The notes below the pieces were generated by a model. That model was not told where the DNA came from. It saw only the letters and a list, made by a program, of their open reading frames with translations, and ran no database searches. The position numbers were made by a program, and so were the translations under genes. Shown here one piece after another: positions 43,857 through 52,221 of a stretch of DNA of 64,000 nucleotides; the stretch's first letter is position 1, and the number at the start of each line of letters is the position of its first letter. Source of the DNA: JAFALK01 sp042701975 (lineage in GTDB: Bacteria; Pseudomonadota; Gammaproteobacteria; Burkholderiales; Burkholderiaceae_C); the NCBI GenBank assembly GCA_042701975.1, contig CP170561.1, positions 3,472,001-3,536,000 of the forward strand, given 5' to 3'.

Positions 43857-44663
43857 TCAAACCGCCACGGCGCCCTTGATGGCTGGGTGGTGCTCGTAGC
43901 CGACGAGTTCAAAGTCCTCGAACTCGTAGTCGAAGAGGCTGGCCGGGCGGCGCTTGATCTTCATCTGCGGGTAGGCAAACGGCGCGCGCGAAAGCTGCGT
44001 CTGCACCTGCTCGAAGTGGTTGTTGTAGATGTGGCAGTCGCCACCGGTCCAGATGAAGTCGCCGAGCTCCAGGTCGCACTGCTGGGCCAGCATCATCGTC
44101 AGCAGGGCGTAGCTGGCGATGTTGAAGGGCACGCCGAGGAAGATGTCGGCGCTGCGCTGGTAGAGCTGGCAGGAGAGCTTGCCTTCAGCCACGTAGAACT
44201 GGAAGAAGGCATGACAGGGCATCAGCGCCATCTTGCCCAGATCGGCCACGTTCCAGGCGCTGACGATGATGCGGCGCGAGTCCGGGTTGGTCTTGAGCTG
44301 CTTGATCACTTCCGTGATCTGGTCGATATGGCCGCCGTCGGGCGTGGGCCAGCTGCGCCATTGCACGCCGTAGACCGGGCCGAGATCGCCCTCGGGGCTG
44401 GCCCATTCGTCCCAGATCGTGCAGCCGCGCTCCTGCAGCCACTTCACATTGGAGTCGCCGCGCAGGAACCACAGCAGTTCCAGGATGATGGACTTCAGGT
44501 GGACCTTCTTGGTCGTCACCAGCGGGAAGCCTTGGGCCAGGTCGAAGCGCATCTGGTGGCCGAAGACCGAGCGGGTGCCGGTGCCGGTGCGGTCGGTCTT
44601 GGTCACGCCGTGCTCGAACACATGGCGCATGAAGTCTTCGTACTGGGAGGAGTTCGTGCTCAT
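43857..44663 (-). CDS. thyA: Thymidylate synthase
   Basis: ThyA of 268 residues, methylating dUMP to dTMP with methylene-THF. The catalytic cysteine lies in MALMPCHAFFQFYVAEG. Other motifs are DRTGTGTRSVFGHQMRFDL, IWDEWASPEGDLGPVYG, RSADIFLGVPFNIASYA and GDCHIYNNHFEQV. An AAGGAG is 11 bp before the chosen ATG (MSTNSSQYED); an earlier in-frame codon would reach into the ABC gene's end. Clear and complete. Confidence 0.96.
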   Translation of the reverse strand: MSTNSSQYEDFMRHVFEHGVTKTDRTGTGTRSVFGHQMRFDLAQGFPLVTTKKVHLKSIILELLWFLRGDSNVKWLQERGCTIWDEWASPEGDLGPVYGVQWRSWPTPDGGHIDQITEVIKQLKTNPDSRRIIVSAWNVADLGKMALMPCHAFFQFYVAEGKLSCQLYQRSADIFLGVPFNIASYALLTMMLAQQCDLELGDFIWTGGDCHIYNNHFEQVQTQLSRAPFAYPQMKIKRRPASLFDYEFEDFELVGYEHHPAIKGAVAV

Positions 44664-44682
44664 GGGATGCGATTCTCCTTCA

Positions 44683-46476
44683 TCACTCGAACTGCATGGA
44701 GGCCAGGTGGGCATAGAGCCCGCCGGCCGCCAGCAGCTCGGCGTGGCTGCCGATCTCGACGATGCGGCCGTGGTCCAGCACGACGATGCGGTCGGCCTTT
44801 TGCACGGTGGACAGGCGGTGAGCGATCACCAGCGTCGTGCGGTTGGCCATCGCGGCTTCCAGCGCGGCCTGCACGACGCGCTCGCTCTCGGTGTCGAGCG
44901 CGCTGGTGGCTTCGTCCAGCAGCAGCAGCGGCGGGTTCTTGAGCATGGCCCGCGCGATGGCGATGCGTTGACGCTGGCCGCCCGAGAGCCGCACGCCGCG
45001 CTCGCCCAGAAAGGCCTGGTAGCCGCCGGGCAGCTTCTGGATGAAGTCGTCGGCATAGGCGGCGCGGGCAGCGGCCATCACCTCGGCGTCGGTGGCTTCG
45101 GGGCGGCCGTAGCGGATGTTCTCCATCGCGCTGGTCGAGAAGATCACGCTGTCCTGCGGCACGAGGCCGATCGTTGCGCGCAGGTCCTTCAGCGCGACAT
45201 CGCGGCTGGGCACACCGTTGACGAGGATGCGGCCGGCCTCGGCATCGTAGAAGCGCAGCAGCAGCTGGAAGAGCGTGCTCTTGCCCGCGCCGGAGCGGCC
45301 GACCAAGGCCACGGTTTCGCCGGGGCGGATGTGCAGGTGGATGTCGGCCAGCGCCGCCGTCTGCGGGCGGGCAGGGTAGTGGAAGGTCAGGCCGTCGATC
45401 GACACTTCAGTTCCGCCGCTGGAAGCGGGCAGGGCGCGCGGCTCGGTGCAGTCCTGCACGGTGGAACGCGCGGCCAGCAGCTCCATCAGCCGCTCGGTGG
45501 CACCGGCGGCGCGCAGCACGTCCCCGTAGACCTCGGCCAGCACGGCGACAGACGAGACGAGCAAGATCACGTAGACCACCGTCTGGCCCAGGTGGCCGGC
45601 GGTGATGCGCCCGGCCATCACGGCCTGCGTGCCCTGGTACAGGCCCCAGAGCAGGGTGCCAAAGGTGGCCGTGATGATGAAGGCCACCAGCAGCGAGCGC
45701 ACCCGCGTGCGGCTGCGGGCCGTCTCGAAGGCCGCCTCGCTGGCGCCGTTGAAGCGCTTGGCTTCGGCGGCCTCCTGCGTGTAGCTCTGCACCACGGGCA
45801 CGGCGTTGAGCACCTCGGCGGCGATGGCGCTGGTGTCGGCCACGCGGTCCTGGCTGTCGCGCGAGAGGCGCCGCACACGGCGGCCGAAGAAGATGGCCGG
45901 CGAAACGACGAGCACCAGGAGCAGCAGCACCTGCACCATCACCAGCGGATTGGTGGCCACCAGCATGACCAGCGCTCCGATGCCCATCACCGAGTTGCGC
46001 AGGCCCATGGAGAGGCTCGATCCGACCACGGTCTGCACGACCGTCGTGTCCGTGGTGATGCGCGAGAGCACTTCGCCGGTCTGCGTGGTCTCGAAGAACT
46101 CGGGGCTCTGCTGCAGCACATGGCTGTAGACGGCCTGGCGCAGATCGGCCGTCACGCGCTCGCCCAACCAGGTCACGGCGTAGAAGCGCAGGGCCGAGAA
46201 CACGCCCAGCGCCGCGCCCACACCGAAAAGGGCGACGAAGTGCTCGCGCAGGGCCATCACCCGATCACCGGGCGCCGCGGCCACGAAGCCCTGGTCGATC
46301 AGGCCGCGCAAGGCCAGCGGGAAGACCAGCGTGGCCACCGCCGCCATCACCAGGAAGAGCACCGCTGACGCGATGCGCAGGCGGTACGGCCTCAGGAAGG
46401 GCCAAAGGCCCGACAGCGCACGGGGATGTGACTTTGAAGATTCAATTGCCATGGTCAGAAAAGGTAGCAATGACAT
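44683..46476 (-). CDS. ABC exporter, fused permease-ATPase (MsbA/LmrA-like)
   Basis: Half-transporter of 597 residues. Six membrane helices occupy the first ~320 residues (SAVLFLVMAAVATLVFPLAL and others), followed by an ATPase with Walker A ALVGRSGAGKSTLFQL, signature RLSGGQRQRIAIARAM and Walker B LLLLDEATSALDTES, then the switch region VIAHRLSTVQKADRIVVLD. MsbA-like proteins flip lipids or export drugs; substrate unknown. It is divergent from a MarR regulator whose operator (46494-46505) lies in the 46-bp gap, so it is likely part of the same multidrug regulon. ATG at 46476 has a weak AAGG; 46452 is an alternative start. Confidence 0.9.
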   Translation of the reverse strand: MSLLPFLTMAIESSKSHPRALSGLWPFLRPYRLRIASAVLFLVMAAVATLVFPLALRGLIDQGFVAAAPGDRVMALREHFVALFGVGAALGVFSALRFYAVTWLGERVTADLRQAVYSHVLQQSPEFFETTQTGEVLSRITTDTTVVQTVVGSSLSMGLRNSVMGIGALVMLVATNPLVMVQVLLLLVLVVSPAIFFGRRVRRLSRDSQDRVADTSAIAAEVLNAVPVVQSYTQEAAEAKRFNGASEAAFETARSRTRVRSLLVAFIITATFGTLLWGLYQGTQAVMAGRITAGHLGQTVVYVILLVSSVAVLAEVYGDVLRAAGATERLMELLAARSTVQDCTEPRALPASSGGTEVSIDGLTFHYPARPQTAALADIHLHIRPGETVALVGRSGAGKSTLFQLLLRFYDAEAGRILVNGVPSRDVALKDLRATIGLVPQDSVIFSTSAMENIRYGRPEATDAEVMAAARAAYADDFIQKLPGGYQAFLGERGVRLSGGQRQRIAIARAMLKNPPLLLLDEATSALDTESERVVQAALEAAMANRTTLVIAHRLSTVQKADRIVVLDHGRIVEIGSHAELLAAGGLYAHLASMQFE

Positions 46477-46483
46477 TATTGCC

Positions 46484-46512
46484 TTGACAATAGTTGCCTA
46501 GGCAAATATATT
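46484..46512 (+). promoter_or_regulatory. Sigma-70 promoter with embedded palindromic operator (marR, second efflux locus)
   Basis: -35 TTGACA (46484-46489), exact consensus, then a 17-bp spacer and -10 TATATT (46507-46512), one mismatch. The spacer contains the 12-bp palindrome TTGCCTAGGCAA (46494-46505), ideally placed for a MarR dimer to block polymerase. The marR ATG is 11 bp after the -10, so the predicted transcript begins only ~3-4 nt before the start codon. Confidence 0.72.
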
Positions 46513-46522
46513 TCGCGCCACC

Positions 46523-46996
46523 ATGAGCAAGCCCTTTTACAAGGCCAACCAGTACGAGCGCGATGAAAGCATCGGCTACCTGCTCAATCGGGCGAAGCAG
46601 TGCATCATGCTCGCCGCAGATGAACGTTTGGCCAGTCACGACCTGACGCACTCCCAGTGGGTGCCGCTGCTCAAGCTGAGCATGTGCGGCCCCAATCCGG
46701 TGGCCAACCTGGTGCGCGAGCTCGACGTCGATGCCGGCGCCGTCACGCGGCTGCTGGATCGGCTGGAGACCAAGGGCCTGGTCCGGCGCGAGCGTTCGAG
46801 CGAAGACCGCCGCGTCGTCCTCATCCACCTGACAGAAGCTGGCAGTGCCATCGCCGAAGATCTGCGCGCTGTCGTGGCGGACGTGTTCAACGCCCACCTG
46901 GAAGGCTTCAGCCGAGAGGAATGGCAGTTGCTGCTGCAGCTGCTCAAGCGCTTCATCGCCAACGGCGATGCCCTGCGTGACAAGAACAAAACCTGA
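46523..46996 (+). CDS. MarR-family regulator of the second efflux locus
   Basis: Regulator of 157 residues with the MarR winged helix (NPVANLVRELDVDAGAVTRLLDRLETKGLV then RRERSSEDRRVVLIHLTEAG; seen in two pieces). It starts MSKPFYKANQYERDESIGYL. No Shine-Dalgarno precedes the ATG (CGCGCCACC), in accord with the promoter geometry. It is followed 4 bp later by an outer-membrane factor and then emrA and emrB, resembling EmrR-controlled systems. An inducing drug or phenolic ligand is likely but unknown. Confidence 0.9.
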   Translation: MSKPFYKANQYERDESIGYLLNRAKQCIMLAADERLASHDLTHSQWVPLLKLSMCGPNPVANLVRELDVDAGAVTRLLDRLETKGLVRRERSSEDRRVVLIHLTEAGSAIAEDLRAVVADVFNAHLEGFSREEWQLLLQLLKRFIANGDALRDKNKT

Positions 46997-47000
46997 ACCT

Positions 47001-48401
47001 ATGAAATACCAACTCACCCTCCTGGCCTCCGTGGCCTGCGCCGTCTCGCTGGTCCTGCTGACCGCTTGCGCCCCCATTCCCAAGCTGGCCGATCCTGCCC
47101 AGCCGATCGAGGCCACGAAGCTCGGCCTGGTCGATGCCAAGCAGGCCGAGATCGACGCCCGCTGGTGGACCGGCTTTCACGACGAGACGCTCAACGGCCT
47201 CGTCGAACGCGCCCTGGCCGAGAACCCCAGCTTGGCCGCTGCCCGCGCCCGCATCGAGCGCGCCCAGGCGATGGCCGACGCCGCTGGTGCCGCCGAGCGC
47301 CCGGTGATCGGTGCCGGCGCCGATTGGTCGCGCCAGCGCATCTCCGACCACGGCTTCTTCCCCGAGCCGTTTGCGGGTGAGGTCTACAACAACATGAACC
47401 TGGGCGTGGGCGCCTCGTACAACTGGGACTTCTTCGGCAAGCACAAGGCCGAGATCGAGTCCGCGCTGGGCTCGCGCCGCGCGGCCGAGATGGACGCCGC
47501 CGCCGCCCGCCTGAGCCTGGCCACGCAAGTCAGCCGCGCCTATCTGGGTCTGGCCCGCGTGCAGGCGCAAGCTGAGCTGCTCCATCAGCAGCTCGACGAC
47601 CGCCAGCTCGCGCTGGACCTGGTGCGCCAGCGCACCGCGGCCGGCCTGGACAACCAGCAGGACCTGCGCACGGCCGAGACGCCGCTGCCGGACCTGCGCC
47701 GCCAGCAAGTCGCGCTGAACGAACAGGCCACGCTGCTGCGCAACCAGCTCGCGGCCCTGACCGTGCAGCCGGCCGCCAGCCTGTCGGGCGTGCAGCCCAA
47801 GCTGCCCGAGCTGCTCGGCATCGAAGGCGCGCCGTCGCTGAACCTGCTGGGCCGCCGCCCTGACGTGCAAGCTGCCCGCTGGCGCGTCGAAGCCGCCACG
47901 CAGCAGATCAAGGTCGCCAAGGCGCAGTTCTATCCGGACGTGACCCTGAGCGCGCAGTACGCCTTCAACGCCACGCAGTTCAGCAAGCTGCTGCAAGCGG
48001 GCAGCGCCGCCTGGAGTTTCGGCCCCGCGCTGCGCGTGCCGCTGTTCGACACCGGCGCCCTGCGTGCCCAGCTCAAGGGCAAGGCCGCCGACCTGGACGG
48101 CGCCGTCGCCAGCTACAACGGCACCGTGATCGAAGCCGTGCGCGATGCCTCCGACCAGCTCGCCACGCTGCAGTCGATCAAGGCCCAGCAGGATCACACC
48201 GCGCAAGGCCTGGCCGCCGTCGAGGCCGCTCACGGTCTGGCCCGCCAGCGCTTCGAGGCCGGCATGGGCAACAAGCTCGCCGTCCTGACGCTGCACAGCC
48301 AGGTGCTGAGCCAGCAGCGCGGTCTGCTCGAGCTGCGCGCCCAGGCCCTCGATGCCCAAGTCAATCTGCTGCGTGCCCTCGGCGGCGGCGTCACGAACTA
48401 A
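47001..48401 (+). CDS. Outer-membrane efflux lipoprotein (NodT-like), EmrAB partner
   Basis: Outer-membrane factor of 466 residues. Signal peptide with lipobox (LLTACAP, Cys at 23). Two OEP regions follow (ALAENPSLAAARARIERAQA, then LLGRRPDVQAARWRVEAATQ). It probably provides the outer channel for the downstream EmrA/EmrB pump, a common OMF-emrA-emrB layout in Burkholderiales. The next gene starts 29 bp later. ATG at 47001 has no strong ribosome site; it follows marR by 4 bp, so re-initiation is plausible. Confidence 0.91.
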   Translation: MKYQLTLLASVACAVSLVLLTACAPIPKLADPAQPIEATKLGLVDAKQAEIDARWWTGFHDETLNGLVERALAENPSLAAARARIERAQAMADAAGAAERPVIGAGADWSRQRISDHGFFPEPFAGEVYNNMNLGVGASYNWDFFGKHKAEIESALGSRRAAEMDAAAARLSLATQVSRAYLGLARVQAQAELLHQQLDDRQLALDLVRQRTAAGLDNQQDLRTAETPLPDLRRQQVALNEQATLLRNQLAALTVQPAASLSGVQPKLPELLGIEGAPSLNLLGRRPDVQAARWRVEAATQQIKVAKAQFYPDVTLSAQYAFNATQFSKLLQAGSAAWSFGPALRVPLFDTGALRAQLKGKAADLDGAVASYNGTVIEAVRDASDQLATLQSIKAQQDHTAQGLAAVEAAHGLARQRFEAGMGNKLAVLTLHSQVLSQQRGLLELRAQALDAQVNLLRALGGGVTN

Positions 48402-48430
48402 GCAAGAACGAATTCCGAAAGAACATCACC

Positions 48431-49672
48431 ATGAGCGACAACAACACCTCCACGAACGCCGCTTTGACCCCCAATGGCAACGGCAAACGCAAACGCGCCC
48501 TGACGGTCCTGACCGTGGCCGTGCTGGCCCTCGGCGTCGTCTACGGCGGCTATGAGTTCGTGCTCGGCAAGCGCTACGAGACGACCGACAACGCCTACGT
48601 CAACGCCAACGTCGTGCAGATCACGCCGCTGGTCGGCGGCACTGTGACCGCCATCCACGCCGACGACACTGACTTCGTCAAGGCCGGCCAGAAGCTGGTG
48701 AGCCTCGACCCCGCCGACGCCAAGGTCGCCCTCGACCAGGCCGAAAGCGCCCTGGCGCAAACAGTGCGCGAAGTCCGCACCCTGTACGCCAACAACAGCA
48801 CTTACGAATCGCAGGTCAAGCTGCGCGAGGCCGACCTCGCCCGCATGCAGGCCGACCTGGCCCGCGCCAAGCAGGACGAAGCCCGCCGTGCGCCGCTGGT
48901 GGCCAGCGGCGCCGTCGGCAAGGAAGAGCTCGACCACGCCAAGACCGCCGTGACGGGCGCCACCAGCGCCGTCGCCGGTGCCCAGAGCGCGCTGCAGGCT
49001 GCCCGTGACCAGCTGGTCTCCAACCGCTCGCTGACTGACGGCACCAGCGCTGCCGAGCACCCCAACGTGCAGCGCGCCGCCGCCCGTGTGCGTGAGGCCT
49101 ACCTGGCCTTCCAGCGCAGCGAACTGGTCGCTCCGGTCGATGGCTGGGTGGCCCGCCGCAGCGTGCAACTGGGCCAGCGCGTCGGCGCCGGCAGCCCGCT
49201 GATGGCCGTCGTCGGCCTGCAGCAGCCCTGGGTCGATGCCAACTTCAAGGAAAGCCAGATCGCGCGCCTGCGCATCGGCCAGAAGGTCAAGCTCGACGCC
49301 GACGTCTACGGCAGCAAGATCGAGTTCGACGGCACGGTGGTGGGCCTTTCGGCCGGCACCGGCGCGGCCTTCGCGCTGCTGCCCGCACAGAACGCCACCG
49401 GCAACTGGATCAAGGTCGTGCAACGCGTGCCCGTGCGCATCGCGCTCGACGCCAAGCAAGTCGCCGAGCACCCGCTGCGCGTCGGCTTGTCCATGGACGT
49501 GACGGTCGACGTGCGCGACCAGGGCGGCGCCATGCTGACGACGACCGAACGCCAGAAGTCCACGATCGAGACCGGCGTCTTCGGCAAGCAGGACAAGGAT
49601 GCTGACGCCATCGTTCAGCGCATCGTCAAGGCCAATCTCGGCGGCAATTCCGGAGCCGGCAAGGCGCACTGA
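48431..49672 (+). CDS. emrA: EmrA-family membrane-fusion protein
   Basis: HlyD/EmrA adaptor of 413 residues. One membrane segment (about 24-42, ALTVLTVAVLALGVVYGGYE), then the first lipoyl half TTDNAYVNANVVQITPLVGG, a long coiled-coil hairpin (about residues 95-215, Ala/Gln/Arg-rich), and the second half ELVAPVDGWVARRSVQLGQR. It bridges EmrB to the outer-membrane channel. It ends 2 bp before emrB. Typical in all respects. Confidence 0.94.
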   Translation: MSDNNTSTNAALTPNGNGKRKRALTVLTVAVLALGVVYGGYEFVLGKRYETTDNAYVNANVVQITPLVGGTVTAIHADDTDFVKAGQKLVSLDPADAKVALDQAESALAQTVREVRTLYANNSTYESQVKLREADLARMQADLARAKQDEARRAPLVASGAVGKEELDHAKTAVTGATSAVAGAQSALQAARDQLVSNRSLTDGTSAAEHPNVQRAAARVREAYLAFQRSELVAPVDGWVARRSVQLGQRVGAGSPLMAVVGLQQPWVDANFKESQIARLRIGQKVKLDADVYGSKIEFDGTVVGLSAGTGAAFALLPAQNATGNWIKVVQRVPVRIALDAKQVAEHPLRVGLSMDVTVDVRDQGGAMLTTTERQKSTIETGVFGKQDKDADAIVQRIVKANLGGNSGAGKAH

Positions 49673-49674
49673 TC

Positions 49675-51225
49675 ATGGGCGATCACGACCCCAAGCCGCT
49701 GACCGGCTCGGCGCTGGTGCTTGGCACCATCTCGCTGTCGCTGGCGACCTTCATGAACGTGCTGGATTCGTCCATCGCGAACGTGTCCCTGCCCGCCATT
49801 GCCGGTGATTTGGGCGTGAGCCCGGTCCAGGGCACCTGGGTCATCACCAGTTTCGGCGTGGCCAACGCCATCTCGGTGCCGCTGACGGGCTGGCTCACCC
49901 AGCGTTTCGGCGCCGTGCGCCTGTTCACGATGAGCGTGCTCGCCTTCGTCGTGGCGTCCTGGCTGTGCGGCTTCGCGCATTCGCTGGAAACGCTGGTGTT
50001 GTTCCGCGCCCTGCAAGGCTTCGTGGCGGGTCCGATGATCCCGCTGTCGCAGACCTTGCTGCTGGCCAGCTATCCCAAGGCCAAGGCCGGCACAGCCTTG
50101 GCGTTGTGGGGCATGACCACGCTTGTGGCGCCAGTCGCCGGGCCTTTGCTCGGCGGCTGGATCACGGACAACTTCTCCTGGCCCTGGATCTTCTACATCA
50201 ACGTGCCTTTCGGCCTGATCTCGGCCTTCCTGACCTGGAGCATCTACAGGAAGCGTGAGACCGTCACCCGCAAGCTGCCCATCGACGCGATCGGCCTGGC
50301 CCTGCTCGTGGTGTGGGTCGGATCGCTGCAGCTGATGCTGGACAAGGGCAAGGAGCTCGACTGGTTCCACAGCACCACCATCCAGGTGCTGGCCGTGCTC
50401 GCCGTCGTCGCCTTCCTGTTCTTCGTGATCTGGGAGTGGTATGACGAGCATCCGGTCGTCGATCTGCACCTCTTCACCGGCCGCAATTTCGCCTTCGGCG
50501 TGATCAGCATCTCGATCGCCTACGGCCTGTTCTTCGGCAACGTCGTGCTGCTGCCGCTGTGGCTGCAGCAGTGGATGGGCTACACGGCTACCGATGCCGG
50601 CTGGGCGCTGGCGCCCGTGGGAGTGCTGGCCATCCTGATGTCGCCCATCGTCGGCAAGCAGATCGGCAAGCGCGACCCGCGCATCATCGGCACGCTGGCC
50701 TTCTTGGTCTTCGCGCTGGTGCTGTGGATGCGGTCGAACTTCACCACCGGCACCGACCTGGAAACGATCATGATCCCCACGATCATCCAGGGCGCGGCCA
50801 TGGCGATGTTCTTCATCCCGCTGACCACGCTGATCCTGGCCGGCGTTCCGCCGCAGCGCATGGCGGCTGCGGCAGGCCTGTCGAACTTCGTGCGGATCAC
50901 GGCCGGTGCGATGGGGACGTCCATCTCCACCACCATCTGGGAGAACCGCGCCACGCTGCACCATGCCCACCTCGTCGAGGCACGTGCGCAGCTGGGCGAC
51001 CCGGTGGTCAGCGAAACCGTGCAGCAGCTCGGCCAGCTTGGCTTCAGCAACGCGCAGTCGGCCGGTTTCCTGAACCGGCTGATGGACCAGCAGGCGTTTA
51101 CCCGGGCGGCGGACGACATCTTCCTCGCCTCGGCCGTCTGCTTCCTGCTGCTGATCGGCACGATCTGGCTGACCCGTCGCCCGGCACCCCACGCCGGTGC
51201 AACGGATGCGGGCGGGGCGCACTGA
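49675..51225 (+). CDS. emrB: EmrB-family drug:H+ antiporter (MFS, DHA2)
   Basis: MFS transporter of 516 residues with 14 predicted membrane segments. DHA2 motifs: FMNVLDSSIANVSLPAIAGD in helix 1, WVITSFGVANAISVPLTGWL, RALQGFVAGPMIPLSQTLLL and ALWGMTTLVAPVAGPLLGGW. It exports hydrophobic drugs in exchange for protons through EmrA and the OMF. It is the last gene of the marR-OMF-emrA-emrB operon. Confidence 0.95.
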   Translation: MGDHDPKPLTGSALVLGTISLSLATFMNVLDSSIANVSLPAIAGDLGVSPVQGTWVITSFGVANAISVPLTGWLTQRFGAVRLFTMSVLAFVVASWLCGFAHSLETLVLFRALQGFVAGPMIPLSQTLLLASYPKAKAGTALALWGMTTLVAPVAGPLLGGWITDNFSWPWIFYINVPFGLISAFLTWSIYRKRETVTRKLPIDAIGLALLVVWVGSLQLMLDKGKELDWFHSTTIQVLAVLAVVAFLFFVIWEWYDEHPVVDLHLFTGRNFAFGVISISIAYGLFFGNVVLLPLWLQQWMGYTATDAGWALAPVGVLAILMSPIVGKQIGKRDPRIIGTLAFLVFALVLWMRSNFTTGTDLETIMIPTIIQGAAMAMFFIPLTTLILAGVPPQRMAAAAGLSNFVRITAGAMGTSISTTIWENRATLHHAHLVEARAQLGDPVVSETVQQLGQLGFSNAQSAGFLNRLMDQQAFTRAADDIFLASAVCFLLLIGTIWLTRRPAPHAGATDAGGAH

Positions 51226-51236
51226 GGGAGGCTGAA

Positions 51237-51258
51237 ATCCACGTGGTATCCACGTGGT
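51237..51258. repeat. Tandem ATCCACGTGGT repeat after emrB
   Basis: Two adjacent copies of ATCCACGTGGT (11 bp each), each carrying the palindrome CCACGTGG, 11 bp after the emrB stop. GGGAG upstream and CTCCC downstream flank it, so the whole can fold as a hairpin and may end emrB transcription. It might instead bind a regulator of the downstream cyclase gene. Confidence 0.5.
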
Positions 51259-51418
51259 TCTCCCCTGGTATGGCTTGGCGCGGCCTGGGCGGTGATCGCA
51301 CTGTGCGTTAGTTGACAAGACGCAGTCTGCAAGGCGTGATCCCCGGTGATGGGGGGTTCGCGCCCCGCTTCGATTGCGATTTGATGGAGGCAAGTAGTCG
51401 TACCGTTGGATTTGCCTC

Positions 51419-52216
51419 ATGACCGCCACCGCCTTCTCCGACACGCCGACCGGCTCTGCGCTGCTCACCATCAAGCAGCGCCTCGGTCCCAAGGGCGTGC
51501 CTGCCATCATTGCGCTGGCCGTTTCGCTCCTGGCCTTCAGCCTTGCCCACCTCATCGTCAGTCTGATCGGCGGCGACCGGCTGGTGGCGCCGCTTTGCTC
51601 GGTCGTCGCGGCAGTGCCGCTGGCCTGGCTCCTGGGCGAGCTTTCGCTCAAGCTGCTGGAAACGCCTGAGCAGCGCCAGCTGGCCCCGCCGCTGGACGGC
51701 CTCACCGGTGTGATGCCGCGCGGCCCCTTCATCAGTGCACTGGAGCGCGAATGGGCGCTGTCGCGCCGCCACGACTGCGAACTGTCCGTCGCGATCTTCG
51801 ACATCGACCACCTGGCCCGCGTCAACATGCAGTACGGCAAGCGCTGCGGCGACGAGATGCTGCGCCGCGTGGCGCGCAGCCTGAGCCGTGGCCTGCGCCG
51901 TGGGGACGTGCTGGCGCGCTTCGGCGGCGAGGAATTCATCGTGCTGCTGCCGCGCACCGAAACGCTCGGCGCGCTCGACCTGGCCGACCGCCTGCGCATG
52001 CGCGTGGCCGGCATGAGCTTCGAATGGCTGGGCCATCGCATGCCCATCTTCCTGAGCGTGGGCGTGGTCACCCTGCGTGAAGACCACGCGCTGCTCGATC
52101 AACTGCTGCACGAGGGCGATCTTGCGCTGCAGGCCGCCAAGCGCGCCGGCCGCAACTGCGTGCGTGCTGCAGACTGCGCGGTGCCCGCGCCGGCCAGCAG
52201 GGCCATGCGGGGCTGA
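51419..52216 (+). CDS. GGDEF diguanylate cyclase, membrane-bound
   Basis: Protein of 265 residues. Two hydrophobic segments (about 27-50 and 56-75) anchor a GGDEF domain starting near residue 90 (PLDGLTGVMPRGPF). The signature is GGEEF (169-173) and the product-inhibition site RxxD is present five residues before it (R160 to D163). The metal-binding FDIDHLARVN and the GD of KRCGDEMLRRV are kept, though the usual N-D of the substrate loop reads N-M. It likely makes c-di-GMP and is feedback-inhibited. It has no sensory domain beyond the short membrane hairpin. Confidence 0.9.
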   Translation: MTATAFSDTPTGSALLTIKQRLGPKGVPAIIALAVSLLAFSLAHLIVSLIGGDRLVAPLCSVVAAVPLAWLLGELSLKLLETPEQRQLAPPLDGLTGVMPRGPFISALEREWALSRRHDCELSVAIFDIDHLARVNMQYGKRCGDEMLRRVARSLSRGLRRGDVLARFGGEEFIVLLPRTETLGALDLADRLRMRVAGMSFEWLGHRMPIFLSVGVVTLREDHALLDQLLHEGDLALQAAKRAGRNCVRAADCAVPAPASRAMRG

Positions 52217-52221
52217 GGCCG

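Noticed and set aside
49615..52071. 818-codon minus-strand open frame opposite emrB and the cyclase
   Set aside because: Covers two well-supported genes on the other strand, no domain seen, no ribosome site.
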